Below, piece after piece: positions 7,665 through 17,886 of a DNA stretch of 64,000 bases (positions are counted from its first letter, which is position 1; each line of letters opens with the position of its first letter). The notes beneath the pieces were generated by a model that made no database searches, was not told the origin of the DNA, and worked only from the letters and a program-made list of their open reading frames with translations. Position numbers and translations under genes: made by a program. This stretch comes from Hyphomonas johnsonii MHS-2 (GTDB taxonomy: Bacteria; Pseudomonadota; Alphaproteobacteria; Caulobacterales; Hyphomonadaceae): the NCBI RefSeq assembly GCF_000685275.1, contig NZ_ARYK01000006.1:124001-188000 (forward strand), given 5' to 3'.

Positions 7665-8413
7665 CTCCCGGCGCGGCCCTTGTCACCGGTGCCGGCACGC
7701 GCCTTGGCAAGGCGATGGCCGAAGCGCTGGCGGCGGACGGCTGGGCGGTTGCCATTCATTACCGATCCTCGAAAGACGCCGCCCGGGCGACCAAGGACGC
7801 AATCGAAGCCGCAGGCGGATCCGCTGTCCTGGTCCAGGCAGACCTCGCCAACGAAACCGAGACGGAGGGGCTGGTGGCCCATGCCGGCGCGGAACTCGTG
7901 CAGCCTGTCAGCCTGTTGGTCAATTCGGCCTCGGTGTTTGCCGAAGACAGCGCCGCAGACCATCAGCGCCGCACGTGGGACATGCACATGGAGACCAACC
8001 TGCGCGCGCCGGTGCACCTGGCGCAGCAGCTCGCCGCCGGCCTGCCGGCAGGGGAGGCCGGCCTTGTCGTCAACCTGATCGACCAGCGCGTGTGGAAGCT
8101 GACACCGCAATTCTTCACCTACACCCTCTCCAAGGCGGCGCTGTGGCAGGCCACGCAGACGCTGGCGCAGGCCCTGGCGCCCGCGGTGCGGGTGAATGCC
8201 ATCGGGCCGGGCCCGACACTGAAAAGCGTGCATCAGACCGATGAAACGTTTGCCGCCGAACAGCGCGCAACCCTGACGCAGAAGGGCTCCAGCCCGGACG
8301 AGATCGTCCGCGCGTTGCGCTACCTGGTCGCGGCGTCCAGCGTGACCGGCCAGATGATCGCCGCAGATGGCGGGCAACACCTGATGTGGCAGACGCCCGA
8401 CACCCAGCTCTGA
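7661..8413 (+). CDS. Short-chain dehydrogenase, pteridine-reductase (PTR1/FolM)-like
   Basis: A 250-residue Rossmann-fold oxidoreductase. The cofactor motif is T9-G10-A-G-T-R14-L-G16, that is TGxxxRxG, the form seen in pteridine reductases rather than the classical TGxxxGxG. The catalytic residues are D141, Y154 and K158. Their spacing equals that of the PTR1 triad (Asp181, Tyr194, Lys198), and Asp stands where most SDRs have Ser. An NADPH-dependent reduction of a pterin or folate (dihydromonapterin reductase-like) is the best inference. The ATG at 7661 overlaps the antiporter stop. The threonine aldolase gene follows 35 nt later, giving a plausible three-gene operon. Confidence 0.8.
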   Translation: MTPGAALVTGAGTRLGKAMAEALAADGWAVAIHYRSSKDAARATKDAIEAAGGSAVLVQADLANETETEGLVAHAGAELVQPVSLLVNSASVFAEDSAADHQRRTWDMHMETNLRAPVHLAQQLAAGLPAGEAGLVVNLIDQRVWKLTPQFFTYTLSKAALWQATQTLAQALAPAVRVNAIGPGPTLKSVHQTDETFAAEQRATLTQKGSSPDEIVRALRYLVAASSVTGQMIAADGGQHLMWQTPDTQL

Positions 8414-8448
8414 ACAGGCATCCCCCTGCCAAGCGCCAGTGAGACCCC

Positions 8449-9471
8449 ATGAACTTTTCTTCCGACACGTCCGCCCCTGCCCATCCGCGCGTCATTGAAG
8501 CGATCACGAGGGCAAATTCCGGGATGGAGTCGAGCTACGGCGCTGACAGCGTGACGCAAAAAGTGCGCAAGGCGCTGTCCGAGACATTCGAGACGGATGA
8601 TTTCGACTACTGGATGGCGGCATCGGGCACGGCGTCGAATGCCCTGGCGCTGTCCTGCTTCTGCCCGGCGACCGGGGCGATCCTGTGCCACGCGGACGCC
8701 CATATCGCAGTGGATGAACGCGGCGCACCGGAATTCTTCTCGGGCGGCGGCAAGCTGCAGCTCCTGCCGGGACCGGATGGCAAGATTGCCGACGCGGCGC
8801 TGACGAAAGCGCTGGCTGGAATCAACCATGCCTTCGTGCACGAAACCCCTGCCCACGTGCTGTCGCTGACGAACCTGACGGAAAACGGCACGGCCTATGG
8901 CGTCGATCACGTCGCGGACTATGCGGCGCGCGCGCATGCTGCCGGGCTGACGGTGCACCTAGACGGGGCCCGTCTCGGGAATGCGCTGGTGGCCACAGGC
9001 GCCAGCCCGGCCGAGATGAGCTGGAAAGCGGGCGTCGATGTGCTGACCTTTGGCCTGACCAAGACCGGCGCCATGGGATGCGAGATCATCCTCCTGTTTG
9101 GTGGCGCGCGGGAAAAGTGGGGCGAATTGCAGGCGCGGGCAAAACGCTCTGGCCACATGCCACCCAAGATGCGTTTCCTGGCTGCCCAGGCTGAAGCCAT
9201 GCTGGAAGGCGGTCTCTGGCTGGACCTTGCCGCGCGCGCGAATGCGATGGCAACGCGGCTCGCGGCCGCGCTGGTGGCGGTTCCGGGCGTAGCGCTGGCC
9301 CAGGATGTCGAGGGCAATGAAGTCTTCGTGGTGCTGCCTGACGGAGTCGCCAGTAAACTGCTCGACGCGGGCGCTGTCTTCTATCCCGGGCCCGACGGCA
9401 GCCATCGGCTGGTCTGTTCATGGATGACGACGGGATCTGATATCGACGCGCTCGTGCGGGCGGCGAACTGA
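8449..9471 (+). CDS. ltaE: Low-specificity threonine aldolase
   Basis: A 340-residue PLP enzyme of the beta-eliminating lyase/threonine aldolase family. It has SSYGADSVTQK near the N-terminus, the phosphate loop SGTASN (59-64), the conserved HLDGARLGNAL with D172, and the PLP lysine K205 in FGLTKTGAMG. It splits L-threonine and allo-threonine to glycine and acetaldehyde in the cytosol. The FGLTKTG form of the lysine motif matches the Pseudomonas-type branch. It is the last gene before the convergent TetR regulator, with only 5 nt between the stop codons. Confidence 0.88.
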   Translation: MNFSSDTSAPAHPRVIEAITRANSGMESSYGADSVTQKVRKALSETFETDDFDYWMAASGTASNALALSCFCPATGAILCHADAHIAVDERGAPEFFSGGGKLQLLPGPDGKIADAALTKALAGINHAFVHETPAHVLSLTNLTENGTAYGVDHVADYAARAHAAGLTVHLDGARLGNALVATGASPAEMSWKAGVDVLTFGLTKTGAMGCEIILLFGGAREKWGELQARAKRSGHMPPKMRFLAAQAEAMLEGGLWLDLAARANAMATRLAAALVAVPGVALAQDVEGNEVFVVLPDGVASKLLDAGAVFYPGPDGSHRLVCSWMTTGSDIDALVRAAN

Positions 9472-9476
9472 CGCAG

Positions 9477-10094
9477 TCAGGTCGTGATGCCTGCGCCCAG
9501 CCATGCCTGAATGTTCCTGATCATGGATTGGCTGTCGATCGGCGCTTCGGTGTCTCCGCCGAGCAGGTCCTGATGGATCGACATGACAAGAAGCGGCGCC
9601 ATTGCCGCCATGGCCGCGGCGCGCAGGGCGTTTTCGGATGTCGGGCCGTTCGGCGTATTGCCCAGCTTGTCCATGATCGACTTCAGGGCGGGCTCCAGGA
9701 TGTGCCGCAGGTAGGCCTTGCCAGCCTTTTCCTCGGCAATGCCTTCGATCAGGCCGAAGGCATGCGCGCGGGTGAAATTGGCGTGACGCATGCCCGTTTC
9801 GGCGATGCGGAAATATTGCTCCAGCGCCTCGGTCGGGGTCTCAGCAGGTTCGGCGATCATGTTCCAGATCGGCGTGCCGCGGCGGCCGATATTCTCGAGG
9901 ATTGCCACGACAACGCCCTGGCGGTCTCCGAAATAGTGGCGAAGGGTCGGTTCGGAGGCCCCGGCAGCAATCGCAAACTGGCGAAGAGAGGGCCGGCGCA
10001 GGTCTGCATCGAGTGCGTGATTGGTCAATGTATCGAGTAGTTTGGTCCGCTTTTCGTCAAAGTCGTGATTACGTGCGCCCGCTGGTCGCGCCAT
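9477..10094 (-). CDS. TetR/AcrR family transcriptional regulator
   Basis: A 205-residue regulator. The N-terminal 65 residues form the TetR DNA-binding domain, with the HTH segment LRQFAIAAGASEPTLRHYFGD. The C-terminal part is a mostly helical ligand pocket of no recognisable class. A basic stretch (residues 1-18) precedes the HTH. It likely represses its own gene or a neighbour, but no adjacent divergent target exists: the gene upstream on the same strand is 105 nt beyond its promoter region, and it is not obviously linked to the DUF2330 operon. Confidence 0.85.
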   Translation of the reverse strand: MARPAGARNHDFDEKRTKLLDTLTNHALDADLRRPSLRQFAIAAGASEPTLRHYFGDRQGVVVAILENIGRRGTPIWNMIAEPAETPTEALEQYFRIAETGMRHANFTRAHAFGLIEGIAEEKAGKAYLRHILEPALKSIMDKLGNTPNGPTSENALRAAAMAAMAPLLVMSIHQDLLGGDTEAPIDSQSMIRNIQAWLGAGITT

Positions 10095-10199
10095 TTTTAA
10101 CCCCTGAGTGACAGGAAGGCCGACTTACCCCCACAGCCGCTCCCTGCGCGTGTTCTAATGCATTCTGGTTTTGTTGCAACCTACAACGCCTATTGCAGA

Positions 10200-11588
10200 T
10201 CAACCATTTCCCCAAAGCCGCTGCCACCAGGATTTGCGTTCCGGCGACGGTGCGAGGTCTACACCCTTGAGCGCCGCGGCTGAGTACCCGCCTTCGGCCA
10301 TTTTCGTACGAATGTCGTCGATGCTCCATCCTGTAAGCCTGGCAAGAGATTCGGCTTCTGTGTCCCAGCGTTGCACGAGCGTGTTGGCATACTCGCCGGC
10401 GGCCTTGCACTCTTGGTAGTCGCCCCGCCAAGGATGGCGCAGGATGTATCTTCCCTGGTAATTTTCCCGGTCGCCCGTGACCTGGAACGTCAGGTCCTCC
10501 GGAAAGGTCCTGGCGTCGTAGCGCAGGTGCAGGCGCGTCACAAAGACGTCGACTGGCGCCGGGCCGAATCCGCGCTGATCCGGCGCGTCGGCGTCCTCGT
10601 CCAGCCACATCACGCCCAGCTCGCGCAGCTCTGACGGTTTGAGCGGCTCTGCCGCACACGGGTCGCACCAGGCCATGTCCCAGGCATATTCCATGAACAC
10701 GGCCTTGCCGTTTTCCTTCTCCACCTGATGGGAGAACATCGCCTTGTAGAACTCGCCAAACTCGTCCTTCACATAGATCGGTACATCCATGTTGGAGGGC
10801 AGCTTGACCGTCCGGTAATTGCTGGTCTCGACGCGGCCCTCGGGGGTCATGGCGAAGATGAAGAGTTCCTGCTTGCCCTCCGCGTTGACGGTGCCGAGCC
10901 GGATCGGCAGCATGAAATCCTCGTCCTCGTAGGCCACCTGAAGCGGGCGCAGCATGGCCGAGCCGTCATGGCGTTCGAGGTTTACCTTGGCGACGAAGAA
11001 CTTCATCCCGCGCTTCAGGTAGGCACCGACAATCTCTTCGGCGCCATCCGGAATCCTGTAGCCATTCTGGTTCAGCCATTGGATCAGGCCGTCGGATTCC
11101 TCGGCCGACAGGATGAGGATGTCATATTCGCCGACTTCGTATTGGGCTTCGATGGTGACGCCAAGGGACTCGGCATCGTCCATCATGGCGTCCATTTCCG
11201 GGGCGGCAGAGGCGACCATGTCACGCATCATCTTCTCGCGGCGCTCCGCTTCGCACGGGTTCTCGTCATAATATTCGACGAGGCGCGGGGCAGTGTAGGC
11301 ATCGAGGTGCTCGACCAGCGCCGGGTTGGCGACATTGATCTGTTCGCGCTCGGGAATATCAACCACGGGAACGACCATGGCGAATTCGGAGACATCGCCG
11401 CGGAAGTCGGATGACATGGTAATCACGGTGCGTTCGCCGTCGCGGGCGAAGACAACTTTCGATGCCTCGTTGAACAGGTCCGTGTCGGCCTTGGCGACAT
11501 AGAAACCGCAAAAGGCGCTGGCGGGCGCGGCGAAGGCCAGCCCGAAGAAGGGAAGGGCAAGGCCTGCGACAAGGTGCTTAAGTTTCAT
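10200..11588 (-). CDS. DUF2330 secreted protein
   Basis: A 462-residue protein beginning with a clear signal peptide (about residues 1-26, ending APASA) followed by FCGFYVAKAD, the conserved start of DUF2330. The conserved early block reads KVVFARDGERTVITMSSDF and VVPVVDIPE. Cysteines at NPCEAE and WCDPCAAEPL are family-conserved and could form a disulfide or bind a cofactor. It is exported to the periplasm and its function is unknown. The start codon overlaps the end of the RnfD-like gene by 11 nt, so the two are one operon with the membrane protein first. That coupling suggests DUF2330 works with the membrane electron-transfer-like protein. Confidence 0.82.
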   Translation of the reverse strand: MKLKHLVAGLALPFFGLAFAAPASAFCGFYVAKADTDLFNEASKVVFARDGERTVITMSSDFRGDVSEFAMVVPVVDIPEREQINVANPALVEHLDAYTAPRLVEYYDENPCEAERREKMMRDMVASAAPEMDAMMDDAESLGVTIEAQYEVGEYDILILSAEESDGLIQWLNQNGYRIPDGAEEIVGAYLKRGMKFFVAKVNLERHDGSAMLRPLQVAYEDEDFMLPIRLGTVNAEGKQELFIFAMTPEGRVETSNYRTVKLPSNMDVPIYVKDEFGEFYKAMFSHQVEKENGKAVFMEYAWDMAWCDPCAAEPLKPSELRELGVMWLDEDADAPDQRGFGPAPVDVFVTRLHLRYDARTFPEDLTFQVTGDRENYQGRYILRHPWRGDYQECKAAGEYANTLVQRWDTEAESLARLTGWSIDDIRTKMAEGGYSAAALKGVDLAPSPERKSWWQRLWGNG

Positions 11589-12501
11589 GACTGGGTGTCT
11601 CCTTCGTCCCCCAAGGGTTTAGCGATACAGGCGTGAAAGCGGGGCGGGCCGGACCGTGGCGTGTCCACTCGAACCGGCGTGCGGGCAATACGTGGTCGAG
11701 GACCGGTGTCAGCCAGGCGAGCGCGGCCAGCGCCATCAGCGGCGCCCCGCGCTGGTTCGGGCCGATGATGAACCAGGCCGCGAGGCTGGCGACCGCGATG
11801 GCGAACAGGATGCGGCCGGGGCGGCTGTCGGGTGTCGAGCGGGGGTCGGTGATCATGAAGAAGGCGAAGATCAGCAGCGCGCCGGACGACATCTGGTGAA
11901 GGGGAATGGCCATCGGGTCGCCCAGCCAGATGGCGCGCGCGACCAGGATCGCTGCGAACGTGGCGAGGAAGCCGAGAGCGATATCGAGGCGTCGGGCGCT
12001 GGAGAGTGTCAGGGCGGCCAGCGCGAGGGCATAGCCGGCGATCAGGGGCGTCTCGCCCCACTGGCCGGGCGAGACCCAGGCGTCACGGCTGACCAGCAGC
12101 ATCATGGCGACGATGCCGATACAGCCGGGGTTGAAGATGTGCTTGCCGTTCACGCGGACGATGAATTTCAGGCTGATCCCCATGAACGCCGCCGCAAACC
12201 AGATCCAGGGATCGGCAGCACGTAGCAGAACGGCGACGCCGATGGCCGTGATCAGGGCGGACTTCCACTCGAACCCGCTGAGCAGCGCCTGCCTGGCGCG
12301 TGCGTTTACCACCAGCGTGCCCAGCGCCTGGGCGAGGAGCGCGCCGCTGAAGGCAAGCGCCAGCGCAACCGGGCCGGCGCCGAAACTGCTTGTTGTCCAG
12401 GACAACAGGAACAGGCCCGACAGCGCAATGACCTGCCAATGGCGCGGGTCGGCATCGAGCCGCCGGTAGAGGGACAGGGGAGAACGTGCCGCGATGTCCA
12501 T
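11578..12501 (-). CDS. Orphan RnfD/NqrB-like membrane protein
   Basis: A 307-residue polytopic membrane protein from ATG 12501 (an ATG at 12510 is equally possible; neither has a strong ribosome site). The hallmark segments are KHIFNPGCIGIVAMMLL and LHQMSSGALLIFAFFMITDPRSTP, which match the RnfD/NqrB/RnfE superfamily. In full Rnf and Nqr complexes RnfD/NqrB covalently binds FMN through a Thr in an SGAT motif; I see no such SGAT here. No other rnf or nqr subunit lies within the window, so this is an orphan paired only with DUF2330. Its role is unknown. Confidence 0.75.
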   Translation of the reverse strand: MDIAARSPLSLYRRLDADPRHWQVIALSGLFLLSWTTSSFGAGPVALALAFSGALLAQALGTLVVNARARQALLSGFEWKSALITAIGVAVLLRAADPWIWFAAAFMGISLKFIVRVNGKHIFNPGCIGIVAMMLLVSRDAWVSPGQWGETPLIAGYALALAALTLSSARRLDIALGFLATFAAILVARAIWLGDPMAIPLHQMSSGALLIFAFFMITDPRSTPDSRPGRILFAIAVASLAAWFIIGPNQRGAPLMALAALAWLTPVLDHVLPARRFEWTRHGPARPAFTPVSLNPWGTKETPSHET

Positions 12502-12627
12502 GCGAGACATACGACATGCCAAATACGATCACATTACGGCAGGTTCATGAAAGGATTGCGTGGGAAAGTCTGGACCGCAGCGCCGGCAAGCGGCATGACT
12601 GGCTGGCGGCAGAGAGGGGGACTGACC

Positions 12628-14398
<1,771 letters not shown>

Positions 14399-14401
14399 GG
14401 C

Positions 14402-14803
14402 TTGGCTGAGACCCACGGTTACTCCGGAAAGCCGCTGTTCCAGAAGCTCGGACTGAAGCCCGGCATGACGTGCCTGCCGATCGGGTCGCCAGTCGAATAC
14501 GAGACACTTGTGGCAGGCGCAGAGGGCGTACGCTTCCTGAAACGCGCGGGTGCGGCAGACCTGGTGCACCTGTTCTGTCCGGATCGGCGCACGCTGGACC
14601 AGAAAATCGGCAAGGCTATCGGCCATGTTGCAGACAGGGGCATGCTCTGGATCTCGTGGCCGAAGAAATCGTCGAAACTGTTCAGGGACCTGACCGAGGA
14701 CGACCTGCGAACCGTCATCCTGCCGATGAACTGGGTCGACGTGAAAGTCTGCGCCGTGGACGCCGACTGGTCGGGCCTCAAGTTCCTGCGGCGGAAAGCC
14801 TGA
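14402..14803 (+). CDS. DUF3052 family protein
   Basis: A 133-residue soluble protein starting at TTG 14402, which is preceded by a good ribosome site (GGGGTGAGG) overlapping the end of pip. It matches the proteobacterial DUF3052 pattern: GYSGKPLFQKLGLKPG near the start, LWISWPKKSS in the middle, LTEDDLR and, at the end, VDVKVCAVDADWSGLKFLRR. The fold resembles a small methyltransferase-like domain without a SAM motif. The function is unknown. Its last bases lie 8 nt from the 3' end of the RNase P RNA gene encoded on the other strand. Confidence 0.8.
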   Translation: MAETHGYSGKPLFQKLGLKPGMTCLPIGSPVEYETLVAGAEGVRFLKRAGAADLVHLFCPDRRTLDQKIGKAIGHVADRGMLWISWPKKSSKLFRDLTEDDLRTVILPMNWVDVKVCAVDADWSGLKFLRRKA

Positions 14804-14811
14804 AAATATAT

Positions 14812-15194
14812 GACCAGACGGCCTGTAAGCCGGGTTCTGTTCCCCGCGCCCTCTCGGGACATCGGTTCGGCAACCATTCCTCTGCGACAGGCCTCGCAGC
14901 CTGCCTCTCGCGACACACCCGGGGCGCGGGCTGAAGACATCCCATATGCGCCCCCTACTTGGTCTTGCTCCAGGCGGGGTTTACCTTGCCAGGCCTGTTA
15001 CCAGGCCCGCGGTGGGCTCTTACCCCACCCTTTCACCCTTACCTGCCACCGAAGCGGCAGGCGGTCTGCTCTCTGTGGCACTTTCCCTCGGCTCGCGCCG
15101 GGCGGAAGTTATCCGCCGCCTTGTCTCCCTGGAGCCCGGACTTTCCTCCGATGGCAGGTTACCCCACCACCCGCGATTGCCCGGCCGTCTGGTC
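14812..15194 (-). ncRNA. rnpB: RNase P RNA, bacterial type A
   Basis: On the minus strand the ends are GACCAGACGGCC and GGCCGTCTGGTC, which pair as stem P1. Just inside lies GAGGAAAGTCCGGGCTCC, the near-universal P4/CRI sequence, and the 3' part has ACAGAACCCGGCTTACAG, the matching CRV. Length is about 383 nt, normal for a class A alphaproteobacterial RNase P RNA, the catalytic subunit that trims tRNA 5' leaders. The boundaries were set at the P1 helix; the mature ends may differ by a few nucleotides. Any apparent protein frames across this region are spurious. Confidence 0.95.
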
Positions 15195-15203
15195 ATGGAC
15201 GCG

Positions 15204-15231
15204 CATATAGCGCACACTGGCGTCGGCACAA
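15204..15231 (-). promoter_or_regulatory. Probable rnpB promoter
   Basis: Minus-strand -35 TTGTGC (15231-15226) and -10 TATATG (15209-15204) are separated by 16 nt. This would start transcription about 3 nt before the P1 stem of rnpB, which fits well. Confidence 0.5.
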
Positions 15232-15259
15232 AGCCTGATCGATTCCTCCCGGAGGCTGT

Positions 15260-16201
15260 ATGCGCAACCTGATCGACCGATTGCCGCTGCCTCATCTGGT
15301 CAAATACTGGCTGCTGGTGCCGCTATGGGGCGCGTTGGTACGCCTGTCCAAGCCCGAAGTGCGCATCGTGACGGGCGGTATCTCGTTCTATGCGCTGTTC
15401 TCGATCTTCCCGCTTGTCTACCTGACCGTCACCCTGCTGTTTGCGCTGCTGCCGGCCGACCTGAGCCGGCAATTGTCCGACACGATCGACCAGGTCCTCG
15501 TCTCGGCGGTGGCGCCGCTGTCGAAGGCCGACCTCGACACCATTCGCGGGGCAACGGCGCGCAGCCTGACCCTGCAGGCGATCGGCGCGGTCATCGTGGT
15601 GTTCTATACGGCCAGTTCCGGTGCCAAGGCCGCGATCACCGGCATCCGGATGGTGACGGGCAGCGAACGGCGCAGCAAGATCATCCGCTTCAACGGCGTG
15701 TCCATCCTGATGACGGCCCTGCTTATCCTGGCGGTCTGGCTGCTTGGCGCGCTGCAGCTGATGGCGTCGTTCATCACCGAGAATCGCGGGTTCATTGCCT
15801 TTGATCTTGCGCAGCGCCTGTCGGAGCTCGCCTCGCAGCTATGGCTGGGCAAGGGCCTCGCCTGTTTTGCGATCTTCTACATGATCATTGCACTGTCCCT
15901 GCACGGCCGCATGAAGGGGCACCGGGCGAAGGTCGCTGGCGCCGCCGCGGGGGCGCTGGCCTGGCTCGCAGCGACCTGGGGCTTTCACATCTACCTCAAG
16001 TTCTCGGCGCTGGACTCGTTCTACGGCGCTCTCGCGTCGGTCATTCTCGGTTTCATCTGGTTGTCGGTGACTGTGTCGTCCCTGCTGCTCGGCGCGGCGC
16101 TTGCGGTCGAATGGGCAAGCCGCCTGCCTCAGGAAGGCCTGCTCGCTGAAGATGACGACGCCGAAGACGGCGGGCCGGACGAAGCGGTGACTGCCGCATA
16201 G
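15260..16201 (+). CDS. YihY/virulence factor BrkB family membrane protein
   Basis: A 313-residue inner-membrane protein with six or so hydrophobic helices. The conserved start is IVTGGISFYALFSIFPLVYL, with a signature GASGAK-like stretch (TASSGAKAAITGIR) and FYGALASVILGFIWL near the end. This pattern is typical of the BrkB/YihY family, whose function is unsettled (an earlier label as ribonuclease BN was wrong). The C-terminal 20 residues are acidic (EDDDAEDGGPDE). The last 73 nt overlap, on the opposite strand, the end of the amidase gene. Confidence 0.88.
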   Translation: MRNLIDRLPLPHLVKYWLLVPLWGALVRLSKPEVRIVTGGISFYALFSIFPLVYLTVTLLFALLPADLSRQLSDTIDQVLVSAVAPLSKADLDTIRGATARSLTLQAIGAVIVVFYTASSGAKAAITGIRMVTGSERRSKIIRFNGVSILMTALLILAVWLLGALQLMASFITENRGFIAFDLAQRLSELASQLWLGKGLACFAIFYMIIALSLHGRMKGHRAKVAGAAAGALAWLAATWGFHIYLKFSALDSFYGALASVILGFIWLSVTVSSLLLGAALAVEWASRLPQEGLLAEDDDAEDGGPDEAVTAA

Positions 16202-16923
16202 ACGTCGCGGACGCGCGCGAGCGTGTTCCGGTCGGCATTGCCCGTCAGCCGGTCAGGCAGCCAGCGCCGCTGGAACGCACACACGACAAGCCGCGTGGCG
16301 GCGTCATAGGTTCCGCTTGCCTCGAGACGGTAGCCGATGGCCTTGAGAGCGTGCTGAAGGGCTGACACCTGCGCGCCGGTGTGCCCGGTGGAGAGTTCGT
16401 CTGTCGCGGCCATGGCGTCGCCACTGACCGGCGACAGGCCGATCCCCGCCGCCGCCAGCCGTGCCCAGGGGAAATGCTCGCCGGGGTCGGTCTTGCGGGT
16501 CGGCGCAATGTCGGAATGCGCGACGACACGGTCGGCCGGGATGGCATGGCGCGCGAGAACACCCTGGCAGAGCGCGATGAGGGCGGTGATCTGCTGGTCC
16601 GGATAGGGAGGCAGGGTGCCGTCAGGCAGGGGCACGTCATGACCCCCATTCACGATCTCGATGCCGATCGAGCGCGAATTCAGGTCGTCATCACCCTGCC
16701 AGGATGACACCCCGGCATGCCAGGCCCGCTTGTCTTCCGCGACCAGCTGCGTGATGCGGCCGTCTTCCCAGACCATGTAGTGGGCCGAGACTTCCGCGGC
16801 CGGGTCGCACATGCGGGCCAGCGCGGCGTCGCCGCTTTCCATGCCGGTATAGTGCAGGACCAGCATGTCGACGGGATGCTTCCGGTCGTTGAAATTGGGG
16901 CTCGGCGCCTGGTCTGCGTCCAT
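16129..16923 (-). CDS. N-acetylmuramoyl-L-alanine amidase, AmpD/AmiD type with peptidoglycan-binding domain
   Basis: A 264-residue amidase_2 domain protein. Zinc ligands are H24 (LHYT), H136 (VAHSD) and D146 (KTDPGEHFPW), with catalytic E89 in SIGIEIVNGG. A C-terminal peptidoglycan-binding domain (about 181-240, TGAQVSALQHALKAIGY) follows. There is no signal peptide, suggesting a cytoplasmic AmpD-like role in recycling anhydro-muropeptides. The ATG at 16923 overlaps the stop of the transporter gene by one base (TGATG), giving a coupled pair. The last 24 residues are Ser/Pro-rich and antisense to the acidic tail of the BrkB gene, a 73-nt convergent overlap. Confidence 0.88.
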   Translation of the reverse strand: MDADQAPSPNFNDRKHPVDMLVLHYTGMESGDAALARMCDPAAEVSAHYMVWEDGRITQLVAEDKRAWHAGVSSWQGDDDLNSRSIGIEIVNGGHDVPLPDGTLPPYPDQQITALIALCQGVLARHAIPADRVVAHSDIAPTRKTDPGEHFPWARLAAAGIGLSPVSGDAMAATDELSTGHTGAQVSALQHALKAIGYRLEASGTYDAATRLVVCAFQRRWLPDRLTGNADRNTLARVRDVYAAVTASSGPPSSASSSSASRPS

Positions 16924-17825
16924 CAGCTGTCTCCCGGCCCAAGCTTCTTGCCGAAGGCGGCTTCCGGCATGCGTGTATTGTGGCGGATGGCAATCACGAA
17001 GACGCCGGAAAGGGATATGACCGAGCCGAGAACGAGGCGCGCCGTGATCGGCTCGTTGAGCAGCACGATGCCGAAGATCACCCCCCAGATCGGCGTCATC
17101 AGTGTCAGGGGCGACAGCAACGAGACATCGTATTTCTTGATCAGCGTGTAGAAAGCGCCGTGGCCGAAAATGGATACGCCGACAATGGCGAACAGGCTGG
17201 CGAGCCAGATGGGCCAGCCGGCGCCAATATAGGTGGCGACCTGTCCTGTCTCGAACAGGTAGGAGAACAGGAACAGGGGCAGGAAGCTGAATAGGCCGAC
17301 CCAAGCCTGCAGCTGGAGGCCGGAAATCGGTGCCATGCGCTTCATCAGGATGCCGCCTGCCGAGCCGATGAAGGCCGAGCCGACGATGTAGAGCAGGCCG
17401 ACCGACACGCCGAAACTGCCGGGGTCGACCGCGATCAGCACGACGCCGGCAAAGGCGAGCATGATGCCCAGCCCGCGCCGCCAGCCGATCGTCTCTCCGA
17501 GAAAGGCCATGCTCATCAGGGTGGAGATCGGCACGCCCAGCTGGCCGGTCACGGCGGCCGCGGAGGCCTCTGCATTTTTCAGCCCGACGAAGAGCAGCGC
17601 AAAGTTCAGGGAGCCGATCAGTAACGCGATCACGAAGAGGGTCTTCAGCTCCGGCGGCTTGGGCCGCAGGAACGGGATCAGGAACACTGCCACACCGGTA
17701 AAACGGACAGCCGCGAAGAACAGAGGCGGGACCCCCACATCGGCGACGACCCAGCGGGTCAGCACGATATTGAGCCCCCACACGAGGCAGACGGCAAAGA
17801 GCAGCAGGAAATCGCGAAACGACAT
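16923..17825 (-). CDS. DMT superfamily (EamA) transporter
   Basis: A 300-residue protein made of two EamA repeats, ten predicted transmembrane helices in total. It starts with FAVCLVWGLNIVLTRW and has the conserved GLKNAEASAAAVTGQLGVP and LGETIGWRRGLGIMLAFAGV blocks in repeat 1, and LSPLTLMTPIWGVIFGIVLLNEPIT in repeat 2. It is a small-molecule exporter, probably of amino acids or metabolites; the substrate is not evident. It is the first gene of an operon with the amidase. Confidence 0.88.
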   Translation of the reverse strand: MSFRDFLLLFAVCLVWGLNIVLTRWVVADVGVPPLFFAAVRFTGVAVFLIPFLRPKPPELKTLFVIALLIGSLNFALLFVGLKNAEASAAAVTGQLGVPISTLMSMAFLGETIGWRRGLGIMLAFAGVVLIAVDPGSFGVSVGLLYIVGSAFIGSAGGILMKRMAPISGLQLQAWVGLFSFLPLFLFSYLFETGQVATYIGAGWPIWLASLFAIVGVSIFGHGAFYTLIKKYDVSLLSPLTLMTPIWGVIFGIVLLNEPITARLVLGSVISLSGVFVIAIRHNTRMPEAAFGKKLGPGDS

Positions 17826-17886
17826 ACTTGCCGGTTATCAGGCTTTGCCCGTGAAGGGCAGGGGGATTTCGCCTGCTGCCGGTCAG

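Noticed and set aside
14810..15290. Short open frames on both strands over the RNase P RNA gene
   Set aside because: The region is explained fully by rnpB with its paired P1 ends and conserved P4 sequences.
16924..17781. N-terminal extension of the amidase to about 550 residues
   Set aside because: The upstream part is out of frame with, and inside, the DMT transporter gene. The ATG at 16923 overlapping the transporter stop is a better start.
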